Assembly: GCF_003076275.1 (NCBI RefSeq)
Contig: NZ_CP029064.1
Coordinates: forward strand, 4,568,001 to 4,632,000
Length of the DNA stretch: 64,000 bases
Source: Microbulbifer sp. A4B17
GTDB lineage: Bacteria; Pseudomonadota; Gammaproteobacteria; Pseudomonadales; Cellvibrionaceae
Direction of reading: 5' to 3'
Positions 27,052 to 36,634 of the stretch are shown here, in pieces; the first letter of the stretch is position 1; the number at the start of each line of letters is the position of its first letter. A model generated the notes under the pieces. That model was not told where the DNA came from and ran no database searches. It was given only the letters and a program-made list of their open reading frames with translations. A program made the translations under genes and the position numbers.

Positions 27052-28884
27052 ATGCCTCGATATCGCTCCCGCACTTCTACCGCCGGTCGCAATATGGCCG
27101 GAGCCCGCGCCTTGTGGCGTGCTACCGGTATGACGGATGAGGACTTCCACAAGCCGATCATTGCCATTGCCAACTCTTTTACCCAGTTTGTTCCCGGCCA
27201 TGTGCACCTGAAAGATATGGGGCAGCTTGTCGCAAGGGAGATTGAGCGCGCCGGCGGAGTGGCCAAAGAGTTCAATACAATTGCAGTGGACGACGGTATC
27301 GCGATGGGGCATGACGGCATGCTCTACAGCTTACCCAGCCGCGAAATCATTGCTGACTCAGTCGAATACATGGTCAATGCGCACTGCGCCGACGCCTTGG
27401 TATGCATATCCAACTGCGACAAGATCACTCCAGGGATGATGATGGCCGCCATGCGCCTGAATATCCCGGTGATATTCGTATCTGGCGGCCCCATGGAGGC
27501 TGGTAAAACCAAACTGGCAGACCACAAGCTCGACCTGGTGGACGCTATGGTGATCGCCGCTACAGATACAGCCTCTGACGAAGAGGTTGCAGAGTATGAG
27601 CGCTCTGCTTGCCCGACCTGTGGCTCCTGCTCAGGAATGTTCACAGCAAACTCCATGAACTGCCTCACAGAGGCCCTGGGGCTTTCACTGCCTGGCAATG
27701 GCACCATGCTCGCGACTCACGCCGATCGCAAAGAGTTATTCCTGCGCGCTGGCCGCGAGATCGTAACCCTGACCAAGCGCTATTACGAACAGGATGATGA
27801 GAGCGCCCTGCCGCGCAATATCGCCAATCGCACAGCCTTCCGAAATGCCATGGCACTCGATATCGCCATGGGAGGCTCCACCAATACTATCCTGCACCTG
27901 CTGGCAACCGCCCAGGAAGGTGAAATTGATTTCACCCTTGAAGATATCGATCGCCTCTCCCGTGAGGTTCCACAGTTGTGCAAAGTAGCCCCCAATACCG
28001 AGAAATACCATATTGAGGATGTGCACCGAGCCGGTGGTGTAATGGCTATCCTCGGGGAGCTGGAAGCAGCTGGGCTTATCGACTCCTCACTACCTACCGC
28101 TTACGGTGGCTCGCTGGCCGATGCCCTGACTCGCTGGGATATTTGCCGCACCAACGACAGATCTGTACTTGAATTCTACCGTGCAGGGCCCGCAGGTATC
28201 CCCACTCAAACGGCTTTCAGCCAGGACTGCCGCTGGTCCACTTTAGATGCAGATCGCCAGCACGGCTGCATTCGCTCTGCGGAGCACGCCTACTCCTCTG
28301 AGGGAGGGCTCGCTGTTCTGTTCGGCAATCTGGCTCCCAATGGCTGTGTGGTAAAAACTTCCGGCGTAGATGAGTCACTGTGGAAATTTGAAGGCCCGGC
28401 CCACGTAGTAGAGAGCCAGGAAGAGGCAGTTTCCAATATCCTCGAAGGTAAGGTCAGTAAAGGGGAGGCTGTTATCGTTCGTTATGAGGGCCCCAAAGGT
28501 GGGCCGGGAATGCAGGAAATGCTCTACCCCACTAGTTACCTAAAGTCTAAAGGGCTCGGTGAACACTGTGCATTGATTACCGATGGCCGTTTCTCAGGCG
28601 GTACCTCAGGCCTCTCTATCGGACATGTATCACCGGAAGCGGCATCTGGAGGTAATATCGCTCTGGTTCGCAATGGAGACCTTATACGCATTGATATTCC
28701 AGCAAGGAAAATTGAAATCGTTATTGAGGAAAGTGAGCTCGACAAGCGACGCCGGGAAATGGAAGCAAAACCCAATGGCTGGAAGCCTATTGAGAAGCGC
28801 CCCCGCAAGGTCAGCAGGGCACTAAAAGCCTATGCCATGCTCGCCACCAGCGCTGACCGGGGAGCAGTGAGAGAAATTGACTGA
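27052..28884 (+). CDS. ilvD: Dihydroxy-acid dehydratase
   Basis: Iron-sulfur dehydratase producing 2-oxoisovalerate and 2-oxo-3-methylvalerate in branched-chain amino acid synthesis. From the ATG at 27052 it has 610 residues (E. coli 616). The cluster cysteines lie in [10 protein letters not shown] near 122 and [10 protein letters not shown] near 192; the C-terminal [12 protein letters not shown] signature is intact. An in-frame TTG at 27007 gives 15 extra residues unlike the family. ilvE lies 13 kb away, so the pathway is dispersed. Confidence 0.97.
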   Translation: MPRYRSRTSTAGRNMAGARALWRATGMTDEDFHKPIIAIANSFTQFVPGHVHLKDMGQLVAREIERAGGVAKEFNTIAVDDGIAMGHDGMLYSLPSREIIADSVEYMVNAHCADALVCISNCDKITPGMMMAAMRLNIPVIFVSGGPMEAGKTKLADHKLDLVDAMVIAATDTASDEEVAEYERSACPTCGSCSGMFTANSMNCLTEALGLSLPGNGTMLATHADRKELFLRAGREIVTLTKRYYEQDDESALPRNIANRTAFRNAMALDIAMGGSTNTILHLLATAQEGEIDFTLEDIDRLSREVPQLCKVAPNTEKYHIEDVHRAGGVMAILGELEAAGLIDSSLPTAYGGSLADALTRWDICRTNDRSVLEFYRAGPAGIPTQTAFSQDCRWSTLDADRQHGCIRSAEHAYSSEGGLAVLFGNLAPNGCVVKTSGVDESLWKFEGPAHVVESQEEAVSNILEGKVSKGEAVIVRYEGPKGGPGMQEMLYPTSYLKSKGLGEHCALITDGRFSGGTSGLSIGHVSPEAASGGNIALVRNGDLIRIDIPARKIEIVIEESELDKRRREMEAKPNGWKPIEKRPRKVSRALKAYAMLATSADRGAVREID

Positions 28885-28897
28885 TTAAAGCTGCTCT

Positions 28898-28926
28898 AAA
28901 AAACGGCCCTTAAGGGCCGTTTTTTT
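28898..28926. terminator. Bidirectional terminator, ilvD / tonB paralogue
   Basis: A-run, ACGGCCCTTAAGGGCCGT, T-run: perfect stem with A/T tails on both sides, 13 bases past ilvD and abutting the stop of the leftward TonB gene. Confidence 0.92.
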
Positions 28927-29569
28927 ATTCTGCCATTTTGTAACTAATCCGATTTCGGACACCATAACGCTCAACGGGTTGACCATCTTCCATTTGAGGC
29001 CGGTATTTGAAACGCTCTGCCGCCGCTATAGCGGAGCTATTAAACACATTGGTCGGCCTACCTTCTGAATCAAAACCGCCAACCACTCGAGCATCACGCA
29101 CCGCTCCGGTTTTTGTCACGGTAAATTCCACAATTACATACCCCTCAAGCCCCCTGCGCAACGCTGTATTAGGATATCGCGGCACAGGCTTGTACACAGG
29201 TAAAGGGTCTCTCGATACCTTCACTTCAGTCACAGTGGCAGGTGTGGGAGAGCCAATCTCAACATTCATAGTTATTGGTGAAACCTTAGTCTGCTCAACC
29301 TTCATTGGGGGCTGTTTAGGCACAGTTTGTGGCGGCGCAGGTGCGACAGGGGCTTGAGTAACAACCACCTTTTTTGGCATATGCACCGGTTTTATCGGCG
29401 GCAATAAGTCGACCGTAGGCTCCTCAATATCAGTTGCAACAAGCTGACTCATCAAAAATAGCAGCCCAACTGTTGTCACAGCTGCGTAACCCAGGCCTTT
29501 TGCATAACTCGCAAGTAATTGAGGGGGAAAAAATACGGGGTTGGAAATCGACTGACAAGCTCTATCCAT
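28925..29569 (-). CDS. TonB-family energy transducer, separately transcribed paralogue
   Basis: Periplasm-spanning protein of 214 residues that couples an ExbB/ExbD motor to outer-membrane receptors. One N-terminal membrane helix (about residues 26-44) is followed by a proline-rich linker (about 55-95, many P-K and P-P pairs) and a C-terminal TonB domain with P-R-Y-P, G-x-V-x-V-x-F-T-V and F-K-Y-R-P. GGAGAGG precedes the ATG at 29569. It is a paralogue of the TonB at 31160 but lies beyond that operon's terminator, so it has its own promoter. It has no ExbB/ExbD of its own here and may share the neighbouring motor. Confidence 0.9.
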   Translation of the reverse strand: MDRACQSISNPVFFPPQLLASYAKGLGYAAVTTVGLLFLMSQLVATDIEEPTVDLLPPIKPVHMPKKVVVTQAPVAPAPPQTVPKQPPMKVEQTKVSPITMNVEIGSPTPATVTEVKVSRDPLPVYKPVPRYPNTALRRGLEGYVIVEFTVTKTGAVRDARVVGGFDSEGRPTNVFNSSAIAAAERFKYRPQMEDGQPVERYGVRNRISYKMAE

Positions 29570-29742
29570 AACACCTCTCCTATTATTGTTAGGGTGTAAT
29601 AAGCGGCATCTTTGTGCCGTAAATGGAAAAGCTGATCAGCTGACTTTAATCATTAGCCAATTCACAGAAAAATGCAAATAGTCTGTTAATACAGGTTATC
29701 TCAAATTTTTGTAGCGCCACGAGAAGAGAAATAAGCATAAAA

Positions 29743-29768
29743 AAAGCCGCGCATTACTGCGCGGCTTT
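29743..29768 (-). terminator. Terminator of the TonB2-type operon
   Basis: Read on the minus strand: AAAGCCGCGCA, loop GTAA, TGCGCGGCTTT then a T-run reaching 29738. It lies 25-50 bases past the TPR gene stop. Confidence 0.9.
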
Positions 29769-29793
29769 CAGGGAGCTTAAAAATTAACTGGAA

Positions 29794-31146
29794 TTAAATT
29801 GCCAGCTGCTCTTCACGCTCCTTTTCACCTTCAACAAAGCTGATCCACTGCCTGGCGAACTTTTCAGAACGCTCATCCTTCAGTGCAAGCTTCAGGCTCT
29901 TCAGTGCTGACTCATAGCGTTTCAGGTTGGCATTAGCCATACCCATTACGATATGTAGCTGATCGACACGCTTGATACCGCCTTTTGACAAAGCTTTCTT
30001 ACCCATAGATAGGGCTTTCTCGTTCTGGTCCAGGTCCAGGTAAATACCCGCCAGGCGGGAGTAGATCTCACCTTTATCAGAAAGCTTGGCTGCCGCCTCC
30101 AGCTGAGGAATAGCTTTCTGCAACTCCTGAGCCATCTGATAGGCCTGGGCCAGGGTTTCAAGGTTTTTCGCTGTACGCGGGATTTTTTTATCTTGAATAC
30201 CCTTAGCTATAACCTTGGCTCCCTTATAAGGCATTTCGTGCCCCATAAAGAGATAACCCATATTCAGCAAGTCTTTTTCTTTCTCCAAAGCACCAGCAAG
30301 GTAAGCTGCTTCCATCATGTGCAGCTGGTCACTATCGCGCTTTAGCTCGCCATACATCGCCGCCAGGGTAGTGTAGTAAACGGGCTTCGGATAGTGCTTA
30401 ACCAGATTTTCAAGGACACCTGTTACTTTGGGATAGTCATTACGTTCAAAATAAATGAACTGTTGAAGACCATACCAACCTTCCTTCGGCACCTTGCCCT
30501 CTTTTTCGTACATGGATACCGCAACATTGATATCCGCGAGAGCATTTTTCTGATTACCTACCTGGTTATAAGCCTGGGCACGCATCGCATAGGAGTCAGC
30601 AGTAATACGGTCAGATACCTTAAACCATTGGTTCAGATAGTTAATCGCCTGCTTATAATCCTCTGTTACAAAGTAGAGCTGTGCAAGAGTAAACAGAGTT
30701 CCCACTTCCAAAGCTACTGGGAGGTTCTTTTCCCCCTGATTCAGCACCTTTTTAAAGAAGGGAATCGCCTCTTTGTAGCGCTCGGTACTGTAGTAAACAA
30801 CACCGAAGAAGTTGTACATCTGGGCAATTTCATAGCCGTTGTATCGCTTCTTACTTGCGTCCATTTCTTGTAGTGCAGCAAGTGCGCCCGCCCAATCCTC
30901 TGCATCAGCAGCTTCCTGGGCTTTTTCCAGCTTCTTGTATGCTGCTTCGCGCATAGCTGGAACTTTTCGAGTCTTTTGCTTGCTGGGCTTTGCTTGCTCC
31001 TGCGCTTGTGCAGATGCGAAAGGTGCAGAAACACCCACTGCCTCAAGAACATTAACACTGACTACCGGTGCCAGGACCAAGGGCAGCGCTACAGAGGTGC
31101 GCAGAGCGAACTTGGACAAACCCCTAGTGATGGTCGTCAACTTCAT
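29794..31146 (-). CDS. Exported TPR protein of the TonB2-type system
   Basis: Periplasmic tetratricopeptide-repeat protein of 450 residues and last gene of the operon. The ATG at 31146 has AAGGGGGAAG upstream; a longer frame to 31224 overlaps the TonB gene and is not used. A signal peptide (residues 1-45, cleavage near A-Q-A-Q) is followed by a Lys/Ala/Gln-rich stretch and about ten TPR-like helix pairs, for example A-Q-M-Y-N-F-F-G-V-V-Y-Y and A-Q-L-Y-F-V-T-E-D-Y-K-Q-A. TPR proteins of this kind are regular members of Vibrio TonB2-type clusters and probably scaffold or stabilise the complex; their exact role is unsettled. Confidence 0.88.
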   Translation of the reverse strand: MKLTTITRGLSKFALRTSVALPLVLAPVVSVNVLEAVGVSAPFASAQAQEQAKPSKQKTRKVPAMREAAYKKLEKAQEAADAEDWAGALAALQEMDASKKRYNGYEIAQMYNFFGVVYYSTERYKEAIPFFKKVLNQGEKNLPVALEVGTLFTLAQLYFVTEDYKQAINYLNQWFKVSDRITADSYAMRAQAYNQVGNQKNALADINVAVSMYEKEGKVPKEGWYGLQQFIYFERNDYPKVTGVLENLVKHYPKPVYYTTLAAMYGELKRDSDQLHMMEAAYLAGALEKEKDLLNMGYLFMGHEMPYKGAKVIAKGIQDKKIPRTAKNLETLAQAYQMAQELQKAIPQLEAAAKLSDKGEIYSRLAGIYLDLDQNEKALSMGKKALSKGGIKRVDQLHIVMGMANANLKRYESALKSLKLALKDERSEKFARQWISFVEGEKEREEQLAI

Positions 31147-31159
31147 AGTGCTTCCCCCT

Positions 31160-31777
31160 TTAGTCCTTAGCCATGTTAAAGCTGATCTTAGTCCTAACAT
31201 TAGGAACTTCGGTCGGCTTGCCATCGACTACCCGCGGCTTGTACTTGTACTTCAATGCGGACTTCAAGGCAGACCGATTGAAAACCGTTGTGGGTTTACC
31301 TTCCAAGGTGAAGGCCTCAATCACAATCGGATCACGTACAGAGCCATTAGTGGTCACTGTATATTCAACAATTACGTAGCCTTCCATACCCCGCTGTAGA
31401 GCGCGGCGAGGGTATTGTGGCTGTACTTTAACGATCGGCAGGTAGTCACCTTCGCCAAAGCTGAATCCAGACAACTTAACACCACCACCTGCTTTTGGAG
31501 CAGCGATATTGATGTTGCCAGAAATATCCGGTTCCTCGAAATCAGGTTCCGGCATATCCGGTGGCGGAGCCTCTGGCTCGTCTGGTTTTACCGGCTTGGC
31601 GGTGTCGAACTGTGTTTCAATCTTCGTTTCAGGCATCACCACATCGGCAACCTTGAACTGCTCCTTTTCCTCTGGAGCACTCATGTTTGCCGCAATCAGC
31701 TGATGCATGGTGAAGATGAGGCCAAAGGTTGTGGCTACCGCCAACGCACTTGCCCCAAGAAGTCTTACCGGATTCAT
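31160..31777 (-). CDS. tonB2: TonB2-family energy transducer
   Basis: Energy transducer of 205 residues. N-terminal membrane helix (residues 7-30), then a short linker rich in Pro, Glu and Asp rather than Lys (P-D-E-P-E-A-P-P-P-D, about 65-90), and a C-terminal domain with P-Q-Y-P-R-R-A, G-x-V-I-V-E-Y-T-V and Y-K-P-R-V. The short acidic linker and total length fit TonB2 rather than classic TonB1. Encoded 5 bases after exbD in a six-gene operon. It should receive proton-motive energy from the ExbB/ExbD/TtpC motor upstream. Confidence 0.93.
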   Translation of the reverse strand: MNPVRLLGASALAVATTFGLIFTMHQLIAANMSAPEEKEQFKVADVVMPETKIETQFDTAKPVKPDEPEAPPPDMPEPDFEEPDISGNINIAAPKAGGGVKLSGFSFGEGDYLPIVKVQPQYPRRALQRGMEGYVIVEYTVTTNGSVRDPIVIEAFTLEGKPTTVFNRSALKSALKYKYKPRVVDGKPTEVPNVRTKISFNMAKD

Positions 31778-31782
31778 AGCTG

Positions 31783-32184
31783 TTAACTCTTCTCTGTAGC
31801 GACCGAAACTTTCTTGATACCAATTTTCCTGGCTGCTTCTGCAATCAGGGCAATCTTCTCAATACTCGCTCCCTTATCGGGCTGAATTACCAACCACCCT
31901 TTCGGGTTTTCCGAGTAGAGACGCTCCAGGACAATTCGTACCTGACGCTCATCAACCTTCTCTTTGGCAATCCAGACCTCGTCACTGTCGTTGATCGCTA
32001 CCAGGATAGAGGCGGCCTTGAGTTCAGCGGTCGTCGCTTCCGGCTTCTCAACATCAGCACCTGGCTCCTTGATAAAGGTTGCGGTGACGATAAAGAAGAT
32101 CAGCATGATAAACACCACGTCCAGCATGGGCGTGAGGTCAATTGCGCCGGCTTCTTCTTCTGCCGTATTTTGTCTTTTGCTCAT
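31783..32184 (-). CDS. exbD: ExbD-family motor subunit
   Basis: Peptidoglycan-side stator partner of ExbB. The 133-residue protein has an N-terminal cytoplasmic tail, one membrane helix with the essential aspartate D22 in T-P-M-L-D-V-V-F-I-M-L, and a periplasmic domain ending in V-S-V-A-T. The Asp carries protons through the channel. It lies between exbB and tonB2; spacing to tonB2 is 5 bases and to exbB 112 bases. Confidence 0.95.
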   Translation of the reverse strand: MSKRQNTAEEEAGAIDLTPMLDVVFIMLIFFIVTATFIKEPGADVEKPEATTAELKAASILVAINDSDEVWIAKEKVDERQVRIVLERLYSENPKGWLVIQPDKGASIEKIALIAEAARKIGIKKVSVATEKS

Positions 32185-32296
32185 AGCAACTCTCTTAGCG
32201 AACTTTTCCAGCGGGAGCTCGGGGAGCCCCCGGCGAAAATATCTGGCTTGGCTAAACCTTCACAGCAAATAAGCTGGCCTATTCGCTCGTGTATGC

Positions 32297-32824
32297 TTAG
32301 TGATCCATCGTCAGATGATCTTCCAGCAGCTGGGTTTCACGCTCAGCTTTACGGGCGAGGTAGGTGTTGGCAAATACGCCTGACAAGGCCGCAACCATAC
32401 CCGCCATTGTCGGGATAGTTGCCATGGATACACCACTGGCCATCTGCTTGGCGTCGCCACCACCTGTAATCGCGAGAACATCAAACACGTTGATCATGCC
32501 CCAAACGGTACCCAGCAGCCCAAACAAAGGAGCCAGGGCGACACAGGCTTGGATCATGTCCATATTGTCCTGAATTTTCTCGGATACCCGGGAAATCATT
32601 GCATAACGGATCTGGTGCGAAGCCCAGGATTTGCGCTCACCGCGCCCCTCCCATTGGTCTACCGCACCCTGAACGTCACTTTTCAACCCTTTGTTAAAGT
32701 AGAAAACACGTTCAAAAATCAGCGTCCACATAAAGAAGGTCAGGCCGGCGATCAGGAACAGTACTGGCCCGCCCGACGCCATAAAGGCGTTGACGGCGGC
32801 CCATGCGTCGATTAATGCGTGCAT
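32297..32824 (-). CDS. exbB: ExbB-family proton channel subunit
   Basis: MotA/TolQ/ExbB proton channel of 175 residues with three membrane helices: about 15-37, then two paired helices about 90-112 and 125-150 containing A-P-L-F-G-L-L-G-T-V-W-G-M-I and T-I-P-T-M-A-G-M-V-A-A-L. The short length (E. coli ExbB 244) is normal for TonB2-type ExbB. It lies 14 bases after the longer ExbB-like gene, giving two channel-type proteins in the same operon, as in Vibrio (TtpC plus ExbB2). Confidence 0.95.
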   Translation of the reverse strand: MHALIDAWAAVNAFMASGGPVLFLIAGLTFFMWTLIFERVFYFNKGLKSDVQGAVDQWEGRGERKSWASHQIRYAMISRVSEKIQDNMDMIQACVALAPLFGLLGTVWGMINVFDVLAITGGGDAKQMASGVSMATIPTMAGMVAALSGVFANTYLARKAERETQLLEDHLTMDH

Positions 32825-32838
32825 GTTGCCGCCTCCTC

Positions 32839-34209
32839 TTATTTGCGCTCGGCGTTTTCAGCCACGATACCAGCACTCTGCTCTTCAAGAATATGCAGAA
32901 CACGCTTGGCACGGGCATTTACGATGGTGTGCATCAGTACAGTCGGGATAGCAACACACAGACCGAGAACGGTGGTGATCAGGGCTGAGGAAATACCGCC
33001 GGCCATTGCCTTAGGATCGCCCGCACCAAAGATAGTGATCGCCTGGAAGGTTACGATCATACCGGTAACGGTACCCAGCAGACCCAACAGCGGAGCAACC
33101 ATCGCGATGATCTTCAGCAGGTTGAGGCCGGACTCGATTGCCGGACGCTCTTTCAGTACCGCTTCTTCCATCTTCAGTTCGAGAGTTTCGCCGTCTACAC
33201 CTTTATTCTCTTCCGCAACAGCCAGTACACGGCCCAGCGGGTTATTGGTGTTCGGGGTAGAAGAACGCAGCTGAGCATTCACTTTGGCACCAACACCGGT
33301 CAGAACGATCAGGCGGAAGATAGCCAACAGCATCGCAAATACACCAACAGCAGTGATGATGTAACCCACGATGTCACCCTGGTGCCAACGCTCTACGATG
33401 TCCGGGCTGTTGATCATGGCTTTCAGGTAGGAGCCACCGGTAGGACCAGTCGGGTCTACACCAAAGGCACTGAAACCACTGGTAGAAGATTGCAGAGCTT
33501 CAGCCATGCCTTGGAATTTGGCATCCGGCTGACGGATCAGCTCAGCCATTTTGTAGGCATTGTTCATTTCCAGGTATTTACCGTTGGAAACCAGGTTGAA
33601 GTTACCGACACGGACAACTTCCTGCTCAGCCTGCTCACCATTGGGCTTGATCACAGTCGCGTTAAACTTAACGATCTTGCCGGATTCAACGGTCTCGCGC
33701 TGGATCTCATACCACAGACGCTCGATCTCTTCGATCGTCGGCAGCTGAGTAGCACTGTTCATCTTGGCCAGAAGACCGTCGATGAACTCTGTACGACCAG
33801 GGTATTGGGCGGAAACCAGAGAGGAGCCGATGTTGGCACGCAGGTCAGCCGCAGTAGAGGACATATGGCCGAACAGCTCTTTCAGGGAGCCCAGGCGCTG
33901 GTCCAGTTGCTGACGCTTCTGATCAACAGCGACTTCCTGCTCCTGGTATTTCTTTTCCAGATCAGCAGAGCGCTTTTCTTCAGCAGTACGGGTATTTTTA
34001 GCCTGGTTCAGCAGAGTATTCTGGTTGGCCTTCTGACGGCGGAACTCAGCTTCACGCTGCTTGTGCTCTTTAGACTCGGCAACTTTAGATTGCTGAACCA
34101 TTTTCAGCAGATCATCCAGAGAAGTCGCTTTCTCCTGTGCAACAGCAGAGAAGCTGATCAGGCCAGCTGCTGCTGCTACTAAAACGCGTTTGGCGAAAGA
34201 GGTTTTCAT
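32839..34209 (-). CDS. ttpC: TtpC-type MotA/TolQ/ExbB-family protein with periplasmic coiled-coil
   Basis: A 456-residue protein with a signal peptide (cleavage near A-V-A-Q), a long charged coiled coil (about residues 30-115, rich in Q, E, K and R), a periplasmic middle region, and a C-terminal channel domain with three helices and the A-P-L-L-G-L-L-G-T-V-T-G-M-I motif near 370. This matches Vibrio TtpC, which is required for TonB2-dependent siderophore uptake together with ExbB2/ExbD2. The ATG overlaps the DUF3450 stop by 4 bases. An open frame of 266 codons on the opposite strand is a shadow. Confidence 0.92.
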   Translation of the reverse strand: MKTSFAKRVLVAAAAGLISFSAVAQEKATSLDDLLKMVQQSKVAESKEHKQREAEFRRQKANQNTLLNQAKNTRTAEEKRSADLEKKYQEQEVAVDQKRQQLDQRLGSLKELFGHMSSTAADLRANIGSSLVSAQYPGRTEFIDGLLAKMNSATQLPTIEEIERLWYEIQRETVESGKIVKFNATVIKPNGEQAEQEVVRVGNFNLVSNGKYLEMNNAYKMAELIRQPDAKFQGMAEALQSSTSGFSAFGVDPTGPTGGSYLKAMINSPDIVERWHQGDIVGYIITAVGVFAMLLAIFRLIVLTGVGAKVNAQLRSSTPNTNNPLGRVLAVAEENKGVDGETLELKMEEAVLKERPAIESGLNLLKIIAMVAPLLGLLGTVTGMIVTFQAITIFGAGDPKAMAGGISSALITTVLGLCVAIPTVLMHTIVNARAKRVLHILEEQSAGIVAENAERK

Positions 34210-34988
34210 TGCGCTGCCTCCGGAGCCGGGATCGGCATGGTCATGATGTCGATAGTGGCCTGCTTCTTGGCAATTTTCAGACCGTTCATGAGAGCGCGGC
34301 GGTATTCACCAGCATCGATCTCAACCCACGCATTTTGCGCTTTGTCATAAGCGAGGGAAATTTCTGCATCAGTAGTCTGAGCCAGCAGGGCGATACGGCC
34401 GATTTGCAGAACGCTCACCTCGCGCTCCTGACCGGCAACGGTCAGAGTATCGCGGTAAGAGTCGATCTTACGGGCGTATTCCGCTTCGAAGTTGTACAGT
34501 TCCAGTACCTGGCGGAATTTTTCCGCAACACTGATATCGGAACGGTCCATGGTGCTCTTAACACCGTTGAGGTTCGCCATACGCTCTTCGAGCTTGAACG
34601 GTGCGTCCAGCTCAATGAACTGTTCCAGGCCGTCCAGCATACGCAGGATGAGCGGCTGAATCTGACGTTCAATCACAGTAACGTTGGCAATAGACTCGTC
34701 CAGCTCATTGATAACTTCGAGCTGGTTGGCCAGCTGCTTTTCCAGCTGACGGTTGTATACGCGCAGACCATCAATTTCTTTATTGACCACCTTGAAGTCC
34801 TGCAGCAGGCTGCTGGTTTCGTCGGCAATCTTATCGATGCGCTTTTGCGATGCCTGGGCCGCAGTGGTTTTCTGCTGGCCGACGGCGAGTACGTTATCGA
34901 GAGTATCCGCAGTGGCTACGCTGCCGTAGAGCGCGCCGGCAGACAGCGCAGTGGTCAGCGCCACAGCCATGAATCGCTTGGTTTTCAT
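34206..34988 (-). CDS. DUF3450 periplasmic protein of the TonB2-type operon
   Basis: First gene of the TonB2-type operon. Translation from the ATG at 34988 (GGGGGG upstream) gives 260 residues; an extended frame to 35165 has no signal and is not used. A signal peptide with the cleavage site A-T-A-D is followed by a helical, coiled-coil-rich body (residues 30-130, heptads around L-x(2)-F-x(2)-V-N-K-E-I). DUF3450 proteins regularly precede ttpC-exbB-exbD-tonB2 and have been linked to TonB2 function, but the molecular role is unclear. Promoter and operator must lie in 34989-35275. Confidence 0.9.
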   Translation of the reverse strand: MKTKRFMAVALTTALSAGALYGSVATADTLDNVLAVGQQKTTAAQASQKRIDKIADETSSLLQDFKVVNKEIDGLRVYNRQLEKQLANQLEVINELDESIANVTVIERQIQPLILRMLDGLEQFIELDAPFKLEERMANLNGVKSTMDRSDISVAEKFRQVLELYNFEAEYARKIDSYRDTLTVAGQEREVSVLQIGRIALLAQTTDAEISLAYDKAQNAWVEIDAGEYRRALMNGLKIAKKQATIDIMTMPIPAPEAAQ

Positions 34989-35215
34989 TAGACCCCCCAG
35001 TGGGTTCAATATTTCACAACATGGTCGCGATGAGTTAGCTGCCACAACGCGGTGTCCTTTTGTTTTAAAAACATTGGTTAGAAGACAGCTAAGAGCCGCA
35101 CATTGTAAACAGCCGATTTGATTATTCAAATGCCGATTGCCAGCATCGGCCCGCTTGAGTAGCAAGGTAACACTTGGGTAACATTACCGAGTCACTTGCA
35201 CACATTCACGGCGAC

Positions 35216-35230
35216 GTTCACTATGTGAAC
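35216..35230. promoter_or_regulatory. Perfect inverted repeat upstream of the TonB2-type operon
   Basis: GTTCAC-TAT-GTGAAC with partly matching flanks (GAC on the left, T then GTC on the right). It is 228 bases upstream of the DUF3450 start in the only non-coding stretch of the region. A possible operator; no regulator is identified. Confidence 0.3.
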
Positions 35231-35275
35231 TGTCGGAGAATTTAACAGATCGATCAACTTTTGATCAAATTGTTT

Positions 35276-35785
35276 TTATTTAAATCTGTCATATTGGACT
35301 AATGAGTAGTTGTACTCATTCTTGTCAGAGGCCGGGTAACACTCGCGCAGAGATTCGACCCATGAGTCATCTATATCGGGAAAAAAAGCATCCCCGTCGA
35401 CTTTTGCGTCTACTTCAGTGATATACAAACGGGACGCAAGCGGCAGTGCCTGGCGGTAGATTTGTGCTCCACCGATTATCATCACCTCACTGGCACCACT
35501 GTCACAAGCGCAGTTTTGAGCCAAACTCAGGGCTTTTTCCAGAGACTGGACCACCTCAACCCCTTCCGCAACCCAATCTGTATTACGCGTAATGACAATA
35601 TTTACCCGCCCAGGCAGCGGACGACCAATAGACTCAAAGGTCTTTCTTCCCATTACTACAGGCTTTCCCATGGTTGTCCGCTTAAAAAACTGCAGATCAC
35701 CCGAGATACGCCAGGGAAGCTCGTTGTCCTTGCCGATAGCACCATTGCGGGCAACTGCCGCAATCAACGCAATAGAAACCGTCAT
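35276..35785 (-). CDS. folA: Dihydrofolate reductase
   Basis: Reduces dihydrofolate to tetrahydrofolate with NADPH. The 169-residue protein has I-A-A-V-A-R-N-G-A-I-G-K-D-N-E-L-P-W near the start (Met20-loop equivalent), the catalytic acid D at W-R-I-S-G-D-L, the adenine-site V-M-G-R-K-T-F-E-S-I-G-R-P-L-P-G-R, and I-I-G-G-A-Q-I-Y. It lies 9 bases after thyA, its metabolic partner that makes dihydrofolate. The probable operon order is lgt-thyA-folA. Confidence 0.97.
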   Translation of the reverse strand: MTVSIALIAAVARNGAIGKDNELPWRISGDLQFFKRTTMGKPVVMGRKTFESIGRPLPGRVNIVITRNTDWVAEGVEVVQSLEKALSLAQNCACDSGASEVMIIGGAQIYRQALPLASRLYITEVDAKVDGDAFFPDIDDSWVESLRECYPASDKNEYNYSLVQYDRFK

Positions 35786-35794
35786 TGCCGCCCC

Positions 35795-36628
35795 TTAAAT
35801 CGCTACTGGTGCCGGAATATGTGGGTGGGCTTCATAGCCTTTCAGCTCAAAGTCCTCGAAGCGGAAGGAAAAGAGGTCTTCCACTTCTGGATTCAGGTGC
35901 ATCTGTGGCAGAGGCAGAGGATCACGCTGCAATTGCAACTCGACCTGCTCCATGTGGTTGGAGTAGAGGTGAGCATCGCCAAAGGTGTGGATAAAATCAC
36001 CGGGCTGCAGACCGCATACCTGTGCCAGCATAAGAGTCAGCAGGCTATATGAAGCAATGTTGAAAGGTACACCCAAGAAAATATCTGCGCTTCGCTGGTA
36101 CAGTTGGCAAGACAACTTGCCGTCAGCCACATAGAACTGAAACAGGGCGTGGCAGGGAGCCAGGGCCATTCGCCCTTCCCGGGCATTGTCGGCGGGAGAA
36201 ATGCCTTCATCCGGCAAATCAGCAGGGTTCCAGGCGCTAACCATCAGGCGCCGGGAGTCTGGGCGGGTTTTTAGCTGGTGCACCAACTGCTCGATCTGGT
36301 CAATCTGGCGACCATCCGATGTGGGCCAGGAGCGCCACTGATGACCATAGACCGGGCCCAGATCACCATCCTCTGTTGCCCACTCATCCCATATCCGCAC
36401 CTTATTGTCCTGGAGGTAACGGATATTGGTGTCTCCCTGCAAAAACCACAGGAGTTCGTGAATAATCGAGCGCAAATGGCACTTTTTCGTCGTGATCAGG
36501 GGGAATCCTTCCGCCAGATCAAAGCGCATTTGATAGCCAAACACGCTTAGGGTGCCAGTGCCGGTACGGTCACCCTTAACAGTGCCGTTATCGCGCACGT
36601 GGCGCATTAGATCGAGATACTGCTTCAT
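35795..36628 (-). CDS. thyA: Thymidylate synthase
   Basis: Methylates dUMP using methylene-tetrahydrofolate. It has 277 residues (E. coli 264, with a small insertion near residue 150). Motifs: D-R-T-G-T-G near 20, the catalytic cysteine in [11 protein letters not shown] near 160, the dUMP-binding [12 protein letters not shown], and H-x-Y-x-N-H. It lies 6 bases after lgt and 9 bases before folA. This lgt-thyA-folA order is common in gammaproteobacteria. Confidence 0.97.
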   Translation of the reverse strand: MKQYLDLMRHVRDNGTVKGDRTGTGTLSVFGYQMRFDLAEGFPLITTKKCHLRSIIHELLWFLQGDTNIRYLQDNKVRIWDEWATEDGDLGPVYGHQWRSWPTSDGRQIDQIEQLVHQLKTRPDSRRLMVSAWNPADLPDEGISPADNAREGRMALAPCHALFQFYVADGKLSCQLYQRSADIFLGVPFNIASYSLLTLMLAQVCGLQPGDFIHTFGDAHLYSNHMEQVELQLQRDPLPLPQMHLNPEVEDLFSFRFEDFELKGYEAHPHIPAPVAI

Positions 36629-36634
36629 CTACTG

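Noticed and set aside
33382-34182. 266-codon open frame opposite ttpC
   Set aside because: Exact antisense of a strongly conserved ExbB-family gene; composition is a mirror of biased codons.
34209-34991. 260-codon open frame opposite DUF3450
   Set aside because: Antisense shadow of a gene with signal peptide, ribosome site and conserved operon position.
35252-35266. GATCAA-CTT-TTGATC inverted repeat as folA terminator
   Set aside because: Arms are AT-rich and no T-run follows on the folA transcript strand.
34989-35275. Fur box in front of the TonB2-type operon
   Set aside because: No sequence close to the 19-base Fur consensus was found; only an unrelated dyad at 35216.
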